A stretch of 64,000 nucleotides of DNA from Pseudomonas syringae (GTDB lineage Bacteria > Pseudomonadota > Gammaproteobacteria > Pseudomonadales > Pseudomonadaceae), in assembly GCF_001698815.1 (NCBI RefSeq), contig NZ_LGSI01000068.1, positions 310,001 through 374,000 on the forward strand, in the 5' to 3' direction. Position 1 is the first letter of the stretch; the number at the start of each line of letters is the position of its first letter. Below the pieces are notes generated by a model, which ran no database searches, was not told the DNA's origin, and saw only the letters and a list, made by a program, of their open reading frames with translations. The position numbers and the translations under genes were made by a program. This document shows, in pieces, positions 59,320 to 64,000 of the stretch.

Positions 59320-60228
59320 CTAAGCCGCCTGCGCCGTGAGAAAGTCGATCAGCGTCCGAACGCGCAGGGGCACATGCCTGACGTGCGGATACAGCAACAT
59401 GAACGGCCGGGTCGCGCCGCCCAGTCCGCTGAGTAGTTCAATCAGCGCGCCGCGTTCAATGTCTTCCTGCACCGTGAAACGATAGGTCTGCACGATCCCT
59501 GCCCCATGCCTGGCCAGGGTCACGCTGGCGAGATAGTCCTCCAGGCAAGTTGTATTACCGGACGTCTGCACGTTGATTGCCTTGCCCTTGTCCATGAACA
59601 CCCACGGCAGATTTCGGCCGCTGCTGGGCAGTTCAAACTGGATGCAGTCATGTGCTTGCAGATCCGTCAACGATTCAGGGACACCATATGCCTTCAGGTA
59701 CCGGGGCGAAGCGACGACCACCAGCTCGGCATTCTCCAGGGTCCGTGCAATCAGCCCTGAATCGTCCGGAGCGCGACCGCGAACCGCCAGGTCATAACCG
59801 CCCTCGGCGAAATCGATATTGCGATTGCTCACGTGTACCGCAACCTGCACCAGCGGGTATAGACGACGAAACTCAGCGAGCATCGGTAGCAGCCGAAAAT
59901 GTGCGTAAGGCGTGGGCGCGCTGATCCGGATTTCGCCTGAGGGCGCCTGTTGCTGGCCGGTGACCTCCCGCTCGGCGTCCACCAGTTGGGTCAGCGCCTG
60001 GCGACACTGCGCGTAATAGAGGCGCCCTCCCTCCGTCAGGCGTATCTGCCTGGTGGTTCGTACGAACAAGCGAACGGCCAGTCGCTCCTCCAGCCGCGAA
60101 ATCGATCTGCTGACCGCCGCCGGGGTGACGCCAGCCGCGTTGGCCGCAGCGGTAAAACTTTCGTGCTCAACGGCCAGACAGAACAGCTCGATACTGCCCA
60201 ACTGCACATCATCGAAATGGCGCGGCAT
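59320..60228 (-). CDS. LysR-type regulator
   Basis: The protein has 302 residues. The helix-turn-helix is at about 10-65 (IELFCLAVEHESFTAAANAA, GVTPAAVSRSISRLEERLAV). The effector domain resembles the CrgA/DsdC-like group (GEIRISAPTPYAHFRLLPML). It is divergent from an SDR gene, 122 bases apart, which it probably controls. Confidence 0.9.
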   Translation of the reverse strand: MPRHFDDVQLGSIELFCLAVEHESFTAAANAAGVTPAAVSRSISRLEERLAVRLFVRTTRQIRLTEGGRLYYAQCRQALTQLVDAEREVTGQQQAPSGEIRISAPTPYAHFRLLPMLAEFRRLYPLVQVAVHVSNRNIDFAEGGYDLAVRGRAPDDSGLIARTLENAELVVVASPRYLKAYGVPESLTDLQAHDCIQFELPSSGRNLPWVFMDKGKAINVQTSGNTTCLEDYLASVTLARHGAGIVQTYRFTVQEDIERGALIELLSGLGGATRPFMLLYPHVRHVPLRVRTLIDFLTAQAA

Positions 60229-60350
60229 GTCAGCCTCTATTGATTACACCAGGTATCAATTCAATTGCTCAGCAGGCGATTTATCCCACTCTTATGCAAA
60301 AGTAAAGTGGCCTCACCGGACAACAGTCCACTCATCCAGAGGCCTTCACC

Positions 60351-61091
60351 ATGAACACCATTCAAACCGTTATTGTCACCGGCGCTTCGAGCGGCCTGGG
60401 TTTCGCCATTGCCGAGGCGTACCTGAAACGCGGCTACAACGTCGTGGGTAATGCCCGCACCCTGGATCGTCTTGAAACGGCCGCTGCCAAGCTCGGTAAT
60501 CCTGAAAACTTCTTGCTGGTTGCCGGCGACATCGCCCAACCAAAAACCGCCATAGCCTTGTTCGAGCAAGCCATCGCCGCTTTTGGCAAGGTCGACATCC
60601 TGATCAACAACGCCGGTATCTTCATTCCCAAAGCCATCGGTGACTACACCGAGGCGGACGTCAATGCCATGGTCGGCACCAACCTGATGGGCTTCTTCTA
60701 CCCGTCCCAGGCGGCCGCTACCCACATGGCCGCAAATGGCAGCGGGCACATCGTGACCATCACCGCGAGCATCGCCATGCAGCCCAACATCAAGGTCCCG
60801 GCGCTGCTGCCCGTGCTGATCAAGGGCGGTTTGAACCATGCAACCCGCGGCCTGGCTCTGGAACTGGCGCCGTTCAACGTCAAGGTCAATGCCGTTGCGC
60901 CGGGAATCATCAATACGCCGCTACACAACCAGGACGAAGGCACTCAAGCCTTTCTCAAGGCATTGTCGCCAAGCGGCACCATCGGCAGCCCGAAAGACGT
61001 GGTGGATGCGGTGATGTACCTGACCGACTCGTCCTTCACCAGCGGCAGCGTCGTGGTCGTCGATGGTGGCTCCACGGCCGGCACCTGGTAA
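60351..61091 (+). CDS. SDR-family oxidoreductase
   Basis: The protein has 246 residues. It has GASSGLGFAIAEAYLKRG, NNAGIF, and the C-terminal FTSGSVVVVDGGSTAGTW. The usual YxxxK is not obvious; the aligned region reads LLPVLIKGGLNHATRGLA, with Lys but no Tyr four residues before. It might be an atypical SDR. It is divergent from a LysR gene and ends at a strong terminator. Confidence 0.87.
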   Translation: MNTIQTVIVTGASSGLGFAIAEAYLKRGYNVVGNARTLDRLETAAAKLGNPENFLLVAGDIAQPKTAIALFEQAIAAFGKVDILINNAGIFIPKAIGDYTEADVNAMVGTNLMGFFYPSQAAATHMAANGSGHIVTITASIAMQPNIKVPALLPVLIKGGLNHATRGLALELAPFNVKVNAVAPGIINTPLHNQDEGTQAFLKALSPSGTIGSPKDVVDAVMYLTDSSFTSGSVVVVDGGSTAGTW

Positions 61092-61133
61092 TCCCAGCCC
61101 TTCTTCTCAGAAGATAAGACCATACACCCCTGA

Positions 61134-61161
61134 CGCCTGCTTCCTCGGAGCAGGCGTTTTT
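61134..61161 (+). terminator. Rho-independent terminator after the SDR gene
   Basis: CGCCTGCT (61134-61141) pairs with AGCAGGCG (61149-61156) around a 7-base loop, followed by five T. Confidence 0.9.
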
Positions 61162-61273
61162 CGTATTCAGCAAGGCTGCCATAGGCCGGGTGACGCCTGT
61201 TCAGCCGCAGGGCTGGCATTGCCAGTCGTGAACAGCTACCTTTCCGGCTTCCCCACTGTGCGCCCGAGTTCCC

Positions 61274-62374
61274 ATGGCCCCAGCCGACAGTCGCCGACAT
61301 TTTGGTATGAGCCTCAAAGGCATCAATCAGCCTTATGGTCGGTCCGACATCCTTTCAGGACCACAGGCAGACGGCTGTCGCAAAATTGCCGTGGTGGTCC
61401 TGGAGCATTTTTCGATGATGGCTTTCACTGGCTCACTGGATGCGCTAGTGACAGCCAATTATCTGAGCCAGACGCCGCGTTACGAAATTACCACCTACAG
61501 CCTGAAAGGCGGTCAAGTGCGCAGTGACCTGGGAATCGCGATTGCCACTGACCTGCCCGTCGACGCGCTGACCGTGGCCGGTCTCGACATGCTGATCGTC
61601 TGTGGTGGCTTGCGCACCGCGTTGACGCCTGCTGCGGCGCTCATCAAAAAACTGCGGCAGGCCAGTCGCCAATCGGTGCTGCTCGGCAGCCTGTGGAACG
61701 GCTGCTTTCAACTGGCGCACGCCGGGCTGCTGGATCAGCGCGAATGCACCGTGCACCCGGAAAGCCAGGCCAGCCTTCACGAACTTTGCCCCGGCGTTCG
61801 TTTGCGGCCACAACCTTTTGTCATTACCGGCGACCTGGTCAGTTGTGCGGGCGCCAATAGCGCGTTGGGGATGATGCTGGCAATCATTCGGCGCCAGCAA
61901 GGGGCCGAACTGGTCAAGGGCATCGAGGCGATTCTCAGCTGCGATCGTGGCGCCTATGCCGAGGATATGCCCTTGGCACGTGGCGGCCGGGATCCGGCCT
62001 TTCCGCCTCAGCTGTCGAGCCTGATCGAACTGATGGAAAACAATCTGGAAGACCCGCTGGAGCTGGATGAACTGGCGCGGTACGTGGACTTGTCCCGTCG
62101 GCAGATCGAGCGCCTGTTCCAGACTTTCCTGCACAGCTCGCCGCGCCGGCACTATCTGGAGTTGCGCCTGACACGGGCACGCCGCCTGTTATTGCAGGGC
62201 AATGCCTCGGTCGTGGAAGTGGCCATGGCCTGCGGTTTTATCAGCTCCCATCACTTTAGCCGGTGCTTCCGGGATTATTTCGGCTACACCGCCAGCCAGG
62301 CGCGTAGCCGACAGCGCGTCGCCAGCGACTCATCCTCCTCTCAGCAAACCCCACCCGAGAACCCCGACCGTTAG
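61274..62374 (+). CDS. GlxA-type transcriptional regulator (DJ-1/PfpI domain plus AraC helix-turn-helix)
   Basis: The protein has 366 residues. The DJ-1/GATase-like domain (about 35-215) has LLGSLWNGCFQLAHAGLLDQ with the elbow Cys. The AraC helix-turn-helix pair follows at about 240-340 (LDELARYVDLSRRQIERLFQ, VVEVAMACGFISSHHFSRCF). The pattern is close to Pseudomonas GbdR/CdhR-type regulators of quaternary amine catabolism, but those enzymes are not nearby. The ATG at 61307 is a possible later start. The Ser/Pro-rich tail is likely disordered. Confidence 0.88.
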   Translation: MAPADSRRHFGMSLKGINQPYGRSDILSGPQADGCRKIAVVVLEHFSMMAFTGSLDALVTANYLSQTPRYEITTYSLKGGQVRSDLGIAIATDLPVDALTVAGLDMLIVCGGLRTALTPAAALIKKLRQASRQSVLLGSLWNGCFQLAHAGLLDQRECTVHPESQASLHELCPGVRLRPQPFVITGDLVSCAGANSALGMMLAIIRRQQGAELVKGIEAILSCDRGAYAEDMPLARGGRDPAFPPQLSSLIELMENNLEDPLELDELARYVDLSRRQIERLFQTFLHSSPRRHYLELRLTRARRLLLQGNASVVEVAMACGFISSHHFSRCFRDYFGYTASQARSRQRVASDSSSSQQTPPENPDR

Positions 62375-62841
62375 CCGGAAGTCAGAAGCGTCTGCCTGCC
62401 TTTGGCTGGATTGCGTCAGGTAACGGACCTATGAGTCTGTGGGCGGGGTTTAGTTGTCCCAGTCATACGATTGACCCACGAGTTGGGCTTGTAGTCTTTA
62501 GCCGCCAACTTTGATCGAAGACGCGCTGGGTTCATCTGCCTCCTTCTCCAAGTGGAATCTGACTGTTGCGGAAAGATCAGCTTAAAAAAATCGTTCAGGT
62601 GATAAAGCCCTCGCAAGCACACAGCTGCGATGATGGCCTGTAGCGCAGTGATGGATCGTGGTCACCACCGTCAAAACCCTCACGTTAAAATGTGAAATAT
62701 TATGTGAACATTAAAGCTGGACATATCACCATAAAAAGCACTCACAGCCTTATAAATAAGGGGTTATAGTCACGCCGATATGTGAAATAATATGTGAAGA
62801 AAATATTGCTCGACTATCCACAGACAGTAAGGCGCTCAGGG
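62375..62841. other. 467-base intergenic stretch with near-identical 18-bp repeats
   Basis: No gene is supported. TGTGAAATATTATGTGAA (62691-62708) and TGTGAAATAATATGTGAA (62782-62799) differ at one base and are 91 bases apart; each is itself a pair of TGTGAA units in direct order. They lie 134 and 43 bases upstream of the Fic gene and look like regulator sites. Confidence 0.65.
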
Positions 62842-64000
62842 ATGTCATTGATCACATCGAAGACTTGGCTCGACCCAATCCTGCCCGAAGACCTGCCACC
62901 CTCCATCGTCTCGTTGGCCGATGCGCTCCCGAGGAAAACCCAGTTCCTCGCTGGTCGCCTGGCCCCGGAAACAGGCGTCCGATTGGCGCGCCTGCTGAGG
63001 GTAACGAACACTTATTATTCAAATCTTATTGAAGGGCAGTACACAGAACCTGCGGATATGCAGAAGGCTCAATCTGCGCCGCGCCGCGAGCGCAAGCTGC
63101 TGAATGATCTGGCCGTCAAACACATGGAAGTGCAGTCAGTTCTTGAACGCGCATTGCGGCGCAATGTGCCGGAAAACTGGGCCCAGATGTACGATCCGCA
63201 ACTGTTGTCCCTGGTCCACTACCGGCTTTTCACCGGCACCAGCGAGAGCAGCAGGACGCTACAAAACGGACTAGTCATGGAGGCCGGCTTGTTGCGGTCA
63301 AAGACCGGTCAGAACGTTTCGGTTGGCGGTCATGATGCGCCGGACGCAGCGGCTGTTGAGAGCATGCTGCTACATCTGCAGACCGGGTTCGGCCGTATCA
63401 AGGACCCGCGGCGACAGCTTATCGGTGCTCTTGCCTATCACCACCGTCTTGCCTGGGTACATCCATTTGCCGACGGAAACGGTCGAGTGGCACGAATGAT
63501 CACTCATCTGCAATTGGTCTACCTGGGACTGGAGCCACGCCTTTGGTCTCTGGCCAGGGGCTTGGCGCGGCGGCATGAGGAATACTACCGCATGCTTGAG
63601 TTGGCGGATCGCCAGCGCGAAGGCGATCTGGACGGGCGAGGACAGATGTCGCGCAAGCACTATTTCGCGTTCATAGAGTTCATGCTGGACGTTTGTCACG
63701 ATCAGGTCGATTACATGACCTCAGCATTGAATCCTTCGCTAATGCGAGAACGAATCGTGCGGTCATTCAAGACCAATGAAAAGCTGCTGAGCATGAAAAT
63801 CCGACCGGAAAGCGCCCCGGCCATTCATGCACTCATCATGGCAGGAGCAATGCCACGCAACGATTTGAAGACATTCACCGGTTTAACGCCGCGGCCGGCC
63901 ATCGACGAACTTACACGCTTGATCAAAGCGGGACTGGTGATAAGCCCTACGCCCAAATCCCGGACAGTATCGCCAGGCCTGCCGGCATGGTTTGCGCAGG
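62842..64000 (+). CDS. Fic-domain protein (AMPylase type), cut by the window end
   Basis: At least 386 residues are encoded and the frame is open at base 64000. TAAGG (62828-62832) lies 9 bases before the ATG (MSLITSKTWLDPILPEDLPP). The active-site motif HPFADGNGR is at 207-215 with the catalytic His207. The inhibitory motif S-x-x-x-E-G is seen upstream in YYSNLIEGQY (near residue 60), as in class II Fic proteins. It should transfer AMP or another nucleotide part to target proteins, with the inhibitory helix holding it inactive. A winged-helix-like region follows (about 335-380, AGAMPRNDLKTFTGLTPRPA), as in Fic proteins with a C-terminal HTH. No antitoxin gene is visible upstream. Confidence 0.9.
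   Translation, partial: MSLITSKTWLDPILPEDLPPSIVSLADALPRKTQFLAGRLAPETGVRLARLLRVTNTYYSNLIEGQYTEPADMQKAQSAPRRERKLLNDLAVKHMEVQSVLERALRRNVPENWAQMYDPQLLSLVHYRLFTGTSESSRTLQNGLVMEAGLLRSKTGQNVSVGGHDAPDAAAVESMLLHLQTGFGRIKDPRRQLIGALAYHHRLAWVHPFADGNGRVARMITHLQLVYLGLEPRLWSLARGLARRHEEYYRMLELADRQREGDLDGRGQMSRKHYFAFIEFMLDVCHDQVDYMTSALNPSLMRERIVRSFKTNEKLLSMKIRPESAPAIHALIMAGAMPRNDLKTFTGLTPRPAIDELTRLIKAGLVISPTPKSRTVSPGLPAWFAQ

Noticed and set aside
1..64000. tRNA or rRNA genes as island attachment site
   Set aside because: No cloverleaf-like or rRNA sequence was recognised by eye; a covariance-model scan would decide for tRNAs.

Overview
The window looks like a chromosomal segment of a fluorescent-group Pseudomonas. 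Supporting signs are a Pseudomonas-type REP pair (29244-29326), a siaABCD operon, a Nit1C nitrilase cluster, ohr/ohrR, and the general gene style. No rRNA, tRNA or CRISPR array was seen. The identification is inference from gene content; no search was run.

Region 1 (about 1-18,400) is an accessory, mobile, defence-type island. It holds a GNAT acetyltransferase, a 1945-residue DUF4011-type helicase with a Vsr-like nuclease domain, and a convergent 855-residue AAA_13-type ATPase with a CxxC hook-like motif. Two unrecognised proteins follow, one with a DUF5710-like N-terminus. They are bracketed by a broken copy and the intact copy of the same recombinase 3' end. Two related tyrosine recombinases close the island. 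The first keeps the catalytic residues; the second has lost the first Arg and the beta-hairpin Lys. An 18-bp direct repeat (consensus GTTYCRNTTTTAACTGAC) recurs on both sides of the second recombinase. A LysR fragment marks the right edge.

Region 2 (18,400-23,870) is an amino-acid ABC transporter operon ending in a threonine-aldolase-family enzyme, with a divergent LysR regulator.

Region 3 (23,878-31,958) is a complete Nit1C cluster (nitB-H), known from cyanide-assimilating pseudomonads, with the divergent sigma54 activator gene nitA. The intergenic region contains a -24/-12 promoter, an IHF consensus match and two dyad sites for the activator.

Region 4 (31,959-40,424) carries rcnRA nickel/cobalt efflux with a G-tract operator, remnants of a LysR and a MEKHLA protein, an EamA exporter, and a peptide-type ABC transporter with a fused double ATPase.

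Region 5 (40,496-48,698) holds siaABCD, whose SiaA is a soluble CBS-like variant. Facing away is a five-gene operon (ugd, UDP-sugar epimerase, polyprenyl-phosphate glycosyltransferase, LAB_N protein, ArnT-like transferase), probably for uronic-acid decoration of the envelope.

Region 6 (48,761-64,000) is rich in small regulator/enzyme pairs: HxlR, MarR-SDR, ohrR-ohr, NmrA-HxlR, GlxA-type regulators, an HD protein resembling cyanamide hydratase, LysR-SDR pairs and an alpha/beta hydrolase. It ends in a Fic protein that runs off the window.
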